Assembly: GCF_900114605.1 (NCBI RefSeq)
Contig: NZ_FOTP01000001.1
Coordinates: 1,240,001-1,304,000 of the forward strand
DNA length: 64,000 nucleotides
Direction of reading: 5' to 3'
From: Bradyrhizobium sp. NFR13
GTDB taxonomy: Bacteria; Pseudomonadota; Alphaproteobacteria; Rhizobiales; Xanthobacteraceae
The notes beneath the pieces were generated by a model. The model worked only from the letters and a program-made list of their open reading frames with translations, was not told where the DNA came from and did not search any database. Made by a program: the position numbers and the translations under genes. Shown here in pieces: positions 55,546 through 63,299 of this stretch. How positions within the stretch are numbered: position 1 is the first letter of the stretch; the number at the start of each line of letters is the position of its first letter.

Positions 55546-55619
55546 GGCGGGCTCCTATACCGTCGGAAGCGGGATGCGGGCGGCGACGCAATGAACACGC
55601 CGCCCGCGATGTCGGGTGA

Positions 55620-56585
55620 TCAGGTCTTCTTCTCGGAAATTTCCTTGAGCAGCGTGCGCCACTGCTCGACTTCTTTGGTGATTTGCGCGGTGTATTCGGC
55701 CGGCGTTGTGAAAACGGTCGATGCACCGGCGACCGCCATGTTCTTCTTCACTTCGGGGTCCGCAGCCATCTTCTTCAGGGCGGCTGACACCTTTTCAACG
55801 ATCGCATCCGGTGTCGACGCGGGCGCCATGACGCCGTTCCAGGACTCCACCGCATAGCCCGGCGATACGGTCTCGGCGACTGTGGGAAGCTTCGGCGTGA
55901 ATTCGCTGCGTGTTGCAGACGTCACGGCAAGTGCGCGCACTGTATTGGCTTCAATCTGCGGCAGTGCGTCGGTCATGTTGGTGAAAGACAGATTGACCTC
56001 ACCCGCAACAACTGCGGCCGTCGCCGGCGAACCGCCCTTGAACGGCACATGGGTCATCTTGGTGCCCACGCGGGCATCGAACAGCGCGACAGAGAAATAC
56101 ATCAGACCGCCAGCACCGCTGGAGCCATAGGTCAGCTTGCCGGGATTGGCCTTGGCATATTTGACCAGATCTTCCATCGAGTTGATTGGAAGCGACGGAT
56201 TGACGATCACAGTCTGCGGAATGGTGCTGACGACACTGATCGGCTTGAAGCTCTTGACCGGATCGTAGGAGGTGGTCTGCGCGACCGGCGCAATCGAGAT
56301 CGCACCCACGCTGCAGACGCACAGCGTGTAGCCATCGCCCGGCGACTTCGACACGAGATCGGAGCCGACGATGCCACCGGCACCGGCGCGATTGTCGACG
56401 ATCACCGTCTGACCGAGTTCCTTCTCTAGGAAACGCGCGGTGATGCGCCCGACCGCGTCGGTGTAGCCACCGGGTGCATAGGGCACAACGAGCTTGATCG
56501 GCTTCGTCGGCCACTCCTGCGCCGAGGCAGTAGTGGCACTCAATCCGGTGCCCATCAGCAGGGCCGCTACAAGAAGTCGCTTCAT
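55620..56585 (-). CDS. tctC: tripartite tricarboxylate transporter substrate-binding protein
   Basis: A 321-residue periplasmic Bug/TctC family receptor. The signal peptide is MKRLLVAALLMGTGLSATTASA. The mature part has WPTKPIKLVVPYAPGGYTDAVGR, VDNRAGAGGIVGSDLVSKSPGDGYTL and YGSSGAGGLMYF, all common to Bug proteins, which bind mono- or dicarboxylates, aromatic acids or amino acids. It lies just downstream of ubiD, so the ligand may be the acid that UbiD decarboxylates. Confidence 0.93.
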   Translation of the reverse strand: MKRLLVAALLMGTGLSATTASAQEWPTKPIKLVVPYAPGGYTDAVGRITARFLEKELGQTVIVDNRAGAGGIVGSDLVSKSPGDGYTLCVCSVGAISIAPVAQTTSYDPVKSFKPISVVSTIPQTVIVNPSLPINSMEDLVKYAKANPGKLTYGSSGAGGLMYFSVALFDARVGTKMTHVPFKGGSPATAAVVAGEVNLSFTNMTDALPQIEANTVRALAVTSATRSEFTPKLPTVAETVSPGYAVESWNGVMAPASTPDAIVEKVSAALKKMAADPEVKKNMAVAGASTVFTTPAEYTAQITKEVEQWRTLLKEISEKKT

Positions 56586-56631
56586 CGGTTTTTCCTAGTG
56601 ATTGAGAAAATGTCGAGAGGGCTTCAACTAC

Positions 56632-58056
56632 TTATGCAATGTTCGTTCCCACGAGCCCGAGTGCCTGGGTCGCCTTGTCCTCACCCGCGGCAAAATGGCT
56701 GAGTTCGATATCGGTCTTCGCGAATTCAACGCGCCGGAACTTGTCCTGATCTTCGAACGGCACCGTGGCGTCGATGCCAAGCTTGGTGCGAATGCCTTCC
56801 TTGCTGACACGCACATATTCATGGCCCCGCGCGCCGGGAATCAGAATGAGATCACTGGACGCTTCCATGCGCGTGGCGACAGCGTATTCGACATCGATGG
56901 GGTCGCGAATGTCGATGTCGTGATCGACCATGGTAATCAGATCGAGATCCTTCAGCGCACCAAAGGCCGCCATCATCGCATTGCGCTGCAGACCGTTATG
57001 CTGGCGGCTCTGCTTCTTCACCTGAATGACCGCATGGAAACGATGCAGGCCACCTGACGTCATCTCGACGTCGGTGACGATCGGAATCGCTGACTGCAGC
57101 ACCTTGAGCAGGCTGGCTTCGAGCACGTATTTGCGGAGGATAATGGTTTCGCGACCAAAGCCGTTGATGACGTGATAGATCGGCCGCAGGCGATGGGTGA
57201 CAGCCGTGACCTTCAACACCGGCGCATCCGCAGCCGGCGCGGCAAAGCCAACGAACTCGCCGAACGGACCTTCCGGCGCGACGTCGTCGATCGAGATTTC
57301 ACCTTCCAGCACGAATTCGCACTCGGCCGGCACGATCATGTCCTGCGATACGGCCTTCACCACCGCCAGCGGCTTGCCTGCAAGGCCGCCGGCGACCGCA
57401 AGCTCGTCCGCCGTTTCAGGCATCTGCGAACCCATCGTCGCGGCGGTGAAATGCAGCGCGAGATCGGTACCGATGCAAACGGCAACCGGCAGAGACTTGC
57501 CCCGCGCCTTGGCGCGTTCGAATGCGAGGCGAAGATGGCGGCCGAAATCGAGTTTAATGGCGACGCTATCCGGCCCTAGCAACTGCAGCCGATGATAGGA
57601 CGCATTATAAATGCCGGTCTCCGGATCCTTTACGATCACAATACCGGCGGTGATGTAGCGACCTGCATCGCCCGGCGCATGGAACAACGCTGGCAGTAAC
57701 TTGGTAATATCGAACCCGGTCTTCAGCACGACTTCCTGGGACGGCGCGCTGGAGACGACTTCCGGCGGCAACGGACCACCCATCGCACGCTGCACGAGAC
57801 CGCGGATACCGTTGAAATCGAGACCGAACGCGGCCTCGCAATTCTCCTTCGAGCTCAGCAGATTTCCGATCAGCGGAACGTCGTAACCCTTGACCGACGG
57901 GAACAGCAGCGTCTGACGTCCGTCATGCTTCTTCAGAACCGCTGCGATCTCCAGATGCGGATCGGCGGGTCGCTCGAATGTCATAATGCGATCATTCTTG
58001 GCCAGGCGCGCCAATGCGGAACGGAACCGTGTATCGAGGATCTGCGGATGCGGCAT
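56632..58056 (-). CDS. UbiD family prFMN decarboxylase
   Basis: A 474-residue reversible decarboxylase of the UbiD family using prenylated FMN. Metal/cofactor segment NASYHRLQLLGPDSVAIKL, catalytic Glu pair in APEGPFGEFVGF, and MVDHDIDIRDPIDVEYAVATR are typical. Substrates for this family include aromatic, heteroaromatic and alpha,beta-unsaturated acids. The ubiquinone-pathway role is less likely because of the catabolic neighbours. It starts a sub-operon with tctC, tctB and tctA, behind its own promoter with an operator-like palindrome. UbiX, needed to make prFMN, is encoded 0.7 kb upstream. Confidence 0.93.
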   Translation of the reverse strand: MPHPQILDTRFRSALARLAKNDRIMTFERPADPHLEIAAVLKKHDGRQTLLFPSVKGYDVPLIGNLLSSKENCEAAFGLDFNGIRGLVQRAMGGPLPPEVVSSAPSQEVVLKTGFDITKLLPALFHAPGDAGRYITAGIVIVKDPETGIYNASYHRLQLLGPDSVAIKLDFGRHLRLAFERAKARGKSLPVAVCIGTDLALHFTAATMGSQMPETADELAVAGGLAGKPLAVVKAVSQDMIVPAECEFVLEGEISIDDVAPEGPFGEFVGFAAPAADAPVLKVTAVTHRLRPIYHVINGFGRETIILRKYVLEASLLKVLQSAIPIVTDVEMTSGGLHRFHAVIQVKKQSRQHNGLQRNAMMAAFGALKDLDLITMVDHDIDIRDPIDVEYAVATRMEASSDLILIPGARGHEYVRVSKEGIRTKLGIDATVPFEDQDKFRRVEFAKTDIELSHFAAGEDKATQALGLVGTNIA

Positions 58057-58100
58057 GTCGGTCTTTTTCTCGTTTTCGCCTGATCACATAATTGCGAAGA

Positions 58101-58128
58101 AAGATAGCTAAGTACCAAAGCTAGTCAA
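58101..58128 (-). promoter_or_regulatory. ubiD promoter
   Basis: On the minus strand: -35 TTGACT (58128-58123), 16-base spacer, -10 TATCTT (58106-58101), 45 bases before the ubiD start. The 19-bp palindrome fills the spacer, the classic position for repression. Confidence 0.65.
58105..58123. promoter_or_regulatory. MarR-type operator copy 2
   Basis: TAGCTAAGTACCAAAGCTA, agreeing at 15 of 19 positions with the palindrome beside marR (61878-61896). Symmetry core TAGCT-N9-AGCTA. It lies between the ubiD -35 and -10. Binding by the cluster's MarR protein is inferred. Confidence 0.65.
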
Positions 58129-58175
58129 GCACGCTCCCTAGGCACGGACTGACTAATTTCGATGCGTGCACTGCA

Positions 58176-58715
58176 TCATTGCATTAATTTATCAGTGGCT
58201 GAGAGGATCGCCCCGATCGCGCGCGACAGCCCGTCGATCCGGTGATGATGCTCCTTGCCCAGCGCATGACGAACGACATGGTGCAGGACGTCACTCACCT
58301 CGCCACGCGTCGATCTGCGCTGTTGCGAGGCATACTGCCCCAACCATGCGACGAGCAGATCATTCTCCAGCGACTCGGCGGCGAGTTCTCCAGCCTTGAT
58401 CTGCGCACGCAGTTGTTCGCTGGCGACCGATGGTGCGGGAGCCGGCCCCAACTTCAACGTGGTTCGGATCGCGCGGAGGGGGTGCACGATCTGTTCGCGC
58501 CAGGGACGGCAGGCACGATCCATATTCTCGATGTCGGAAGGAGTAAGAGGAATACGCCGCTGCGCCACCGCAAAAGTCGCAACCAGCAGCAACATCACAT
58601 CGACGCCCGCCTCAGCCTGCAGCTTCAGGCAAGCATCCGACACGCCGGGTTCCGCGTAAAGCTTGAGGGCAAAGGCCCAACTTTCACGTGCGGTGAGCGG
58701 GCCGTCATCGGTCAT
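58176..58715 (-). CDS. TIGR02444 family protein
   Basis: A 179-residue protein of the TIGR02444 family, function unknown. The signature is SWAFALKLYAEPGVSDACLKLQAEAGVDVMLLLVATFA followed by WREQIVHPLRAIRTTLK. I start at ATG 58715, which agrees with family length; the frame extends further upstream but the extra part overlaps ubiX and is not protein-like. It is 43 bases after ubiX. Members are usually housekeeping neighbours of other genes, so its presence inside this catabolic set is noteworthy but perhaps accidental. Confidence 0.8.
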   Translation of the reverse strand: MTDDGPLTARESWAFALKLYAEPGVSDACLKLQAEAGVDVMLLLVATFAVAQRRIPLTPSDIENMDRACRPWREQIVHPLRAIRTTLKLGPAPAPSVASEQLRAQIKAGELAAESLENDLLVAWLGQYASQQRRSTRGEVSDVLHHVVRHALGKEHHHRIDGLSRAIGAILSATDKLMQ

Positions 58716-58758
58716 TGTCGTCACGCCATCAGATCGGGTGAAGCCGACAATGCCGCGC

Positions 58759-59370
58759 TCATTGGATGTCTCGGGTCCTGGCGGGATTAAGGCCTTCCCA
58801 GCGACTGACGACGCCGGTCTGGATGTCGAACAGATCCAGCACCCGCCCGAGCGTCTGGTCGACCATTTCTTCGAGACTGCTGGGCCGGGCATAAAATGCC
58901 GGTACCGGCGGATAGACGATGGCACCGATTTCGGTCACTGCTGCCATCGATCTGAGGTGACCGAGATGCAGCGGCGCCTCGCGCGCCATCAGAACAAGCC
59001 GACGGCGCTCCTTGAGGACCACGTCGGCGGCCCGCGTTACAAGCGACGAGGTAATGCCGGTCGCAATTTCCCCCAGGCTGCGCATGGAACATGGCGCGAT
59101 CACCATGCCCATGGTCCGGAACGATCCGCTGGAAATCGTCGCGCCGATATTGTCGGCCTGATGCACGACGTTGGCCAGAGCGGCTACATCGGACACCGCA
59201 AAGTCCAGTTCCTGGGTCAGCGTGATCTTCGCCGACCGGCTCAATACGAGATGCGTTTCGACGTCGGTCGCCTGTAACAACCGCAGCAGCCGGACACCAT
59301 AAATGGTGCCCGACGCTCCGGTGATGCCGACGATCAGGCGCCGCGGTGCAATCTCAGGCTGGGTCGAAAT
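58759..59370 (-). CDS. ubiX: flavin prenyltransferase UbiX, ATT start?
   Basis: About 203 residues. UbiX joins dimethylallyl phosphate to FMN, making the prFMN used by UbiD. The N-terminal FMN loop RLIVGITGASGTIYGVRLL, then VIAPCSMRSLGEIATGITSSLVTRAADVVLKERRRLVLMARE and HLRSM are complete. The frame has no ATG, GTG or TTG before the FMN loop. ATT at 59370-59368 is preceded by GGAG with a 7-base gap and gives (M)STQPEIAPRRLIVG, a natural UbiX start, overlapping the cupin stop by 17 bases. CTG just before IVG is a weaker option. TTG 59280 would remove the FMN loop. Confidence 0.85.
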   Translation of the reverse strand: MSTQPEIAPRRLIVGITGASGTIYGVRLLRLLQATDVETHLVLSRSAKITLTQELDFAVSDVAALANVVHQADNIGATISSGSFRTMGMVIAPCSMRSLGEIATGITSSLVTRAADVVLKERRRLVLMAREAPLHLGHLRSMAAVTEIGAIVYPPVPAFYARPSSLEEMVDQTLGRVLDLFDIQTGVVSRWEGLNPARTRDIQ

Positions 59371-59734
59371 AGTGAATCTCCATCAGGACGCAGCCACCGA
59401 CCGATTTGAACGGGCCGTGATAGGCACCGGGCGGACGGCAGGCATAGGTGTTGGGCTGGAAGGACTCACCGCCATTACCCTGCTTGTCGTTACCGACAAT
59501 CAAGTCGCCGGTGAACAGGAACACTTCTTCCCAGTATTCGTGCACGAAAGGCTCGGTGGTGTAAACGCCGGGCGCGAAACGCAACAGGCGGGTGCGGCTG
59601 CCGCGCTTGTTCACCTCATCGAGCGCCCCCGACAGGATCTTCTGCTGGATGCCGGCGGGGTAGCCCGCAGGCGTCTCCCATCCCGAGGACATATCGACGG
59701 TGCGGAATTCATCGTGAAGTTTGTTGATGGCCAT
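59354..59734 (-). CDS. cupin domain protein
   Basis: A 126-residue single-cupin protein. The barrel includes FAPGVYTTEPFVHEYWEEVFLFTGDLIVG (metal-type residues H, E, E) and GAYHGPFKSVGGCVLMEIHYF (late H). It resembles ChrR-like or small dioxygenase-type cupins. Because it is between the monooxygenase and ubiX, it may open or isomerise the ring product, but this is unproven. ATG 59734 has AGGA 9 bases upstream. Confidence 0.82.
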   Translation of the reverse strand: MAINKLHDEFRTVDMSSGWETPAGYPAGIQQKILSGALDEVNKRGSRTRLLRFAPGVYTTEPFVHEYWEEVFLFTGDLIVGNDKQGNGGESFQPNTYACRPPGAYHGPFKSVGGCVLMEIHYFDPA

Positions 59735-59758
59735 AGTCAAGTTTCCTGCAGGGACGGA

Positions 59759-61258
59759 TCAAGCGACAGCGCGCGGCGATGTGGCCGGCGCCGTGGAGGT
59801 GGTGACTTCATCGGCAAGGTCATAGCTCGCCAGCATCTTGTCGAGCAACGCCGCCGATTTCATCCAGTCATAGGTCCGGAAAGCATGGCCCTTGGTGACA
59901 AAGGTCGCGCCCGCGAAGAACATCTCGTATTGCGAGTGACGCGAGGCGAATTCCGAACCGACCGCATCCCAGGCCAACTTGTAGAACTTGACCTTCTCGG
60001 TCGCGCTGGCGGCGGGGGACTGCTGGGTCTTGCCGATCAGGCGCGCCAGTTCCGGATTGCCGAAGTCCTTCACCGAGGACGGCAGCATGATCATGCCACC
60101 GCCGGCGAGTTCACGCAGCGTGTTGATGACCTTGGAGTAGAGCTGCTGGGTCAGGACCTGTGCCGAATACAGCATCGCCCGGTCCGGCACATAATAGGCG
60201 CCGCGCTCCGTGCCCTTGGTCTCCATCGCGACGACAAAGGCTTCGACCATCGACACTTCGGCTGCAAGCTGACCTAGCATTTCCCTGACCTGCGGGAAGC
60301 CGGCGATGCCATTGGTCTCGGCGGTCCGATGCGCGATACCGATCAGGAAACGCAGCTTCACCGAGAGCCGGATCATGGCCTGATAATTCTGATACACATG
60401 CGCCGGGGTGGCGTGGAACTGCTTCTGGCACATCGCGATGTCATCGACGATGAACACGCGATCCCAGGGCACCTTTACGTCGTCGAAATACAGCACGGCA
60501 TCGTTTTCATCGAAGCGGCTCGACAGCGGATTATCGAACACCGATGGCGACGCAGCTTCATAGGACTTGCGCGACAGGACCTTCAGACCCTTCGTATTCA
60601 TCGGAATCGCGAAAGACACTGCATATTTCTCGTCGCCGGGCTGCAGCGGCTGGATACAGGTGACGAATACCTCGTTCGCCATGATGCCGCCGGTGGCCAG
60701 CATCTTGGCGCCGCGGATCGTCAGACCCTCGGCATCGCGTGAAACCACGCCCGCCGACAGGAACGGATCGGCCTGCTCGGCTGCGCTCTTGGAACGGTCG
60801 GCCTGCGGGTTAATGATCACATAAGTGAGGTAAAGGTCGTTATCGCGGGCATAGCGATAGTAATCCGCCAGCGCCTTGGCGCGATCCTTGTTGTAGGCCT
60901 CGAAGACTTCAAGACCCATATACATACCGGCGATGCAGGAGGCGACGTGATCCGGCGCGCGGCCCATGAAGCCGGCATGCAACTCAGTCCAGGCCTCCAG
61001 ACCGCGGCGGCGATTGACCAGCGCATCGTAGCTACCGGGCAATTCCCAGATCCGGTTCGCGCGAGTGCCGGTATCGGTCTCGAAAGTCATCAGCTCGCGA
61101 TTTTCCGGCGCGCTCTGGAAATCGAACATCCGACCGATCGAAGCCACCGCACCCCGGAACGCCGGATGAGTGGTCACGTCATCCACCAGTTCGCCATCGA
61201 GATAGATTTCGCGGCCGTCGCGCAGGCTCGCGATGTGCTGTTCGCCGGTCTTGATCAT
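59759..61258 (-). CDS. HpaB-type flavin-dependent monooxygenase
   Basis: A 499-residue oxygenase of the 4-hydroxyphenylacetate 3-monooxygenase (HpaB) family, using reduced flavin given by a partner reductase. HPAFRGAVASIGRMFDFQ, YMGLEVFEAYNKDRAKALADYYRYARDNDLYLTYVIINPQADRSKS, DNPLSSRFDENDAVLYFDDVKVPWDRVF and AGGGMIMLPSSVKDF are HpaB-like. The acyl-CoA dehydrogenase fold is retained and no clustered cysteines for an Fe-S centre exist, excluding 4-hydroxybutyryl-CoA dehydratase. The ring substrate is unknown. A flavin reductase is 51 bases upstream. Confidence 0.9.
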   Translation of the reverse strand: MIKTGEQHIASLRDGREIYLDGELVDDVTTHPAFRGAVASIGRMFDFQSAPENRELMTFETDTGTRANRIWELPGSYDALVNRRRGLEAWTELHAGFMGRAPDHVASCIAGMYMGLEVFEAYNKDRAKALADYYRYARDNDLYLTYVIINPQADRSKSAAEQADPFLSAGVVSRDAEGLTIRGAKMLATGGIMANEVFVTCIQPLQPGDEKYAVSFAIPMNTKGLKVLSRKSYEAASPSVFDNPLSSRFDENDAVLYFDDVKVPWDRVFIVDDIAMCQKQFHATPAHVYQNYQAMIRLSVKLRFLIGIAHRTAETNGIAGFPQVREMLGQLAAEVSMVEAFVVAMETKGTERGAYYVPDRAMLYSAQVLTQQLYSKVINTLRELAGGGMIMLPSSVKDFGNPELARLIGKTQQSPAASATEKVKFYKLAWDAVGSEFASRHSQYEMFFAGATFVTKGHAFRTYDWMKSAALLDKMLASYDLADEVTTSTAPATSPRAVA

Positions 61259-61309
61259 GGGTTGCCTCGGTCACTTTCAGTCATGGGTAGCATTTCAGGT
61301 GCGTGATTT

Positions 61310-61840
61310 TCAGTAGTGCATCGGCAGCGGCCATTCCGGACTGCGCTCGGTACTTGCGAGGCTGCGATAGGCCCCGCGAAAGAAGACCAACGGCTCGTTA
61401 GCCGGATAGGCGGTGAACTTCACCACCCGGCCGACGAAGATCACATGGTCCCCGCCGTCATATTGCGCGTATGGCGCGCATTCGAAATGCGCCAGCGCGC
61501 CGGCGATTAGGGGCGCTGCCTCATGGCCCAGCGTATGTTCGACCGCAGCCCACTTGTCGCCGAGCGCCTTGGCGAACTTGTTCGACAGATGCTCCTGATC
61601 GCGACCGAGGATGTTCACGGCATAGCCCTTGGCCTCGGTCATCGCCTTGAGGCTGAAGGCCTTGCGATCGATCGAGAACAGGATCAGCGGCGGATCGACC
61701 GAAACCGAGTTGAACGAACTCATGGTCAAGCCGATCGCCTGGCCATCGGCCGCTTCAGCCGTGATCACGGCGACGCCGGTGGCAAACTGTCCGAGCGCCC
61801 GTCGGAAGGCGCGGGGATCCAAGTCGGCAGTGGCGCCCAT
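61310..61840 (-). CDS. flavin reductase (HpaC-like)
   Basis: A 176-residue FMN/FAD:NAD(P)H reductase of the short-chain flavin reductase family. FRRALGQFATGVAVITAEAADGQAIGLTMSSFNSVSVDPPLILFSIDRKAFS and FVGRVVKF are characteristic. It supplies reduced flavin to the HpaB-type oxygenase downstream. I start at ATG 61840, with AGGAG 6 bases upstream; an ATG at 61846 sits too near the ribosome site. First gene of the catabolic transcript, divergent from marR. Confidence 0.92.
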   Translation of the reverse strand: MGATADLDPRAFRRALGQFATGVAVITAEAADGQAIGLTMSSFNSVSVDPPLILFSIDRKAFSLKAMTEAKGYAVNILGRDQEHLSNKFAKALGDKWAAVEHTLGHEAAPLIAGALAHFECAPYAQYDGGDHVIFVGRVVKFTAYPANEPLVFFRGAYRSLASTERSPEWPLPMHY

Positions 61841-61877
61841 GGTCATCTCCTGATCGCGAAACCTGAACGACGCGCAT

Positions 61878-61896
61878 TAGCTTTATAACAAAGCTA
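61878..61896. promoter_or_regulatory. MarR-type operator copy 1
   Basis: TAGCTTT-ATAAC-AAAGCTA, perfect 7-bp arms, between marR and the flavin reductase start. A TATAAA element of a possible reductase promoter lies within it on the minus strand. The same motif occurs in the ubiD promoter. Confidence 0.7.
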
Positions 61897-61963
61897 TATT
61901 ATCGAACGAAAGCGCGCGCTGTCAAGCATGGCTGGCCTGCTATCAAAACGCGCTGGTTCCAAC

Positions 61964-61992
61964 TTGTTTGTGCGTAACGTCGCCGCTATACG
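61964..61992 (+). promoter_or_regulatory. marR promoter
   Basis: TTGTTT (61964-61969), 17-base spacer and TATACG (61987-61992), ending 23 bases before the marR ATG. Sigma-70-like spacing; moderate match. Confidence 0.45.
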
Positions 61993-62015
61993 ACTCATAG
62001 GTGTGCGGGGACCTG

Positions 62016-62582
62016 ATGGCGATTAAAAGCAAATCACGTAAAATGAAGGTAGAACCGACGATTTCGCGGCCACAATTGATGGTCGACGGATCGGATCGGG
62101 CTTTCCGCCAATTTGTCCATGACACATTGGCGTTTTCGGCGCGGCTTCAGGCCGTGCGCGGGCAACTCGGCGCAGTGATTGGCCTGTCCGGCACGCAATA
62201 CACCGTGCTGATCGCAATTGCTCATTTGAGCGGCACAGATGAGAAGATCGGCGTCAATCAGGTCGCCGAGCACCTACACTTCAGCGGCGCGTTCATTACG
62301 ATCGAGATCAACAAGCTGGTATCAAACGGCCTTGTTGAAAAAGAGACCGATGCGGAAGACCGCCGCCGCGTCATTCTAACCATCACACCGAAAGCGCGCG
62401 CGCTGCTCAATGAACTGGCACCCGTTCAGCGTCCGGTGAACGATATGCTGTTTCGCAGCATGTCGGCTGCGGATTTCGAGCGAACGCGCAAACTGATGTC
62501 GGAGATGGTGGATGCCGCCGACGAAGCGATCCGGCTGCTGGACTACAACGCCCCGGCCTCGGTCGCCCGGCAGACCAAATAA
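62016..62582 (+). CDS. MarR family transcription regulator
   Basis: A 188-residue winged-helix regulator. HLHFSGAFITIEINKLVSNGLVEKETDAEDRRRVILTITPKARALL is the MarR DNA-binding core; the helices around it (FRQFVHDTLAFSARLQAVR) make the dimer. No OhrR-type cysteine. It is divergent from the catabolic operon and likely controls it through the 19-bp palindromes, lifted by the pathway's aromatic substrate. ATG 62016 has GGGGA 5 bases upstream. Confidence 0.88.
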   Translation: MAIKSKSRKMKVEPTISRPQLMVDGSDRAFRQFVHDTLAFSARLQAVRGQLGAVIGLSGTQYTVLIAIAHLSGTDEKIGVNQVAEHLHFSGAFITIEINKLVSNGLVEKETDAEDRRRVILTITPKARALLNELAPVQRPVNDMLFRSMSAADFERTRKLMSEMVDAADEAIRLLDYNAPASVARQTK

Positions 62583-62609
62583 CCTGCTGTTTGACCGGTT
62601 TGTCGCTGG

Positions 62610-63299
62610 CTATTCGCCGGCGCGCAGCCGGTAGCCGATACCCGTTTCGGTCAGGACGAATTGCGGGCGCTCCGGATCAAGCTCGATCTTTTGACGTAAC
62701 TGGCGGACATAGACGCGCAGATATTGTGCGTCGGTGAGTTCATCCCACAACTCCTTCAGCAGAAACCGGTGAGTCAGCACCTTGCCGGCATGCTGCACCA
62801 GGACCCGCAGCAACTCATATTCCTTCGGGGACAGCTTCACATCGCGGTCACCGACCTTGACGATGCGGCGCACCAGATCAACCGACAATTCGCCGGATCG
62901 GAATACCGGTCGCTCGCCATGGACCTGCAGCTGATGCCTGAGCGCGGCCCGCATGCGCGCCAGCAGTTCGTCCATGCCAAACGGCTTGGTGAGATAGTCG
63001 TCGGCGCCGAGATCCAGCGCCTGCACCTTGCCGGCTTCGTCGCCGCGGCTGGACAGCACCACGATCGGCACGCTGTCATCGCGCGCGCGAATCATCTGCA
63101 GCAGATCGTGGCCCTGGATGTCCGGCAGGCCGAGATCGAGGATGATCACGGCCGGCTTCTCCGCCAGTTTCTCCAGCGCGATCTTGCCGTTGCTGGCCTC
63201 CAGGACGTCATAGCCCTGGGTGCTGAGGCCCATGCGCAGCAATTTGCGGATCGGCGGCTCATCGTCGATGATCAGGACCTTGATGGCAGTGGTGTTCAT
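62610..63299 (-). CDS. kdpE: response regulator KdpE
   Basis: A 229-residue OmpR-family regulator. The receiver has IDDEPPIRKLL, phosphorylated Asp55 in VIILDLGLPD and Lys in LTKPFGMDELLARMRAALR; the C-terminal winged helix ends QFVLTETGIGYRLRA. The sequence AALRHQL, KLSPKEYELLRVLVQHAGKVLTHRFLLKELW matches KdpE, which turns on the Kdp potassium ATPase. The ATG overlaps the kdpD stop. Confidence 0.95.
   Translation of the reverse strand: MNTTAIKVLIIDDEPPIRKLLRMGLSTQGYDVLEASNGKIALEKLAEKPAVIILDLGLPDIQGHDLLQMIRARDDSVPIVVLSSRGDEAGKVQALDLGADDYLTKPFGMDELLARMRAALRHQLQVHGERPVFRSGELSVDLVRRIVKVGDRDVKLSPKEYELLRVLVQHAGKVLTHRFLLKELWDELTDAQYLRVYVRQLRQKIELDPERPQFVLTETGIGYRLRAGE

Noticed and set aside
59759-61258. 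4-hydroxybutyryl-CoA dehydratase instead of HpaB-type oxygenase
   Set aside because: That enzyme needs clustered cysteines for a 4Fe-4S centre, which are absent. The adjacent flavin reductase also favours a two-component monooxygenase.
51871-62582. Genomic island borders around the catabolic cluster
   Set aside because: No integrase, transposase, tRNA end or direct repeats were seen at either side, and base composition looks similar to the neighbours by eye.
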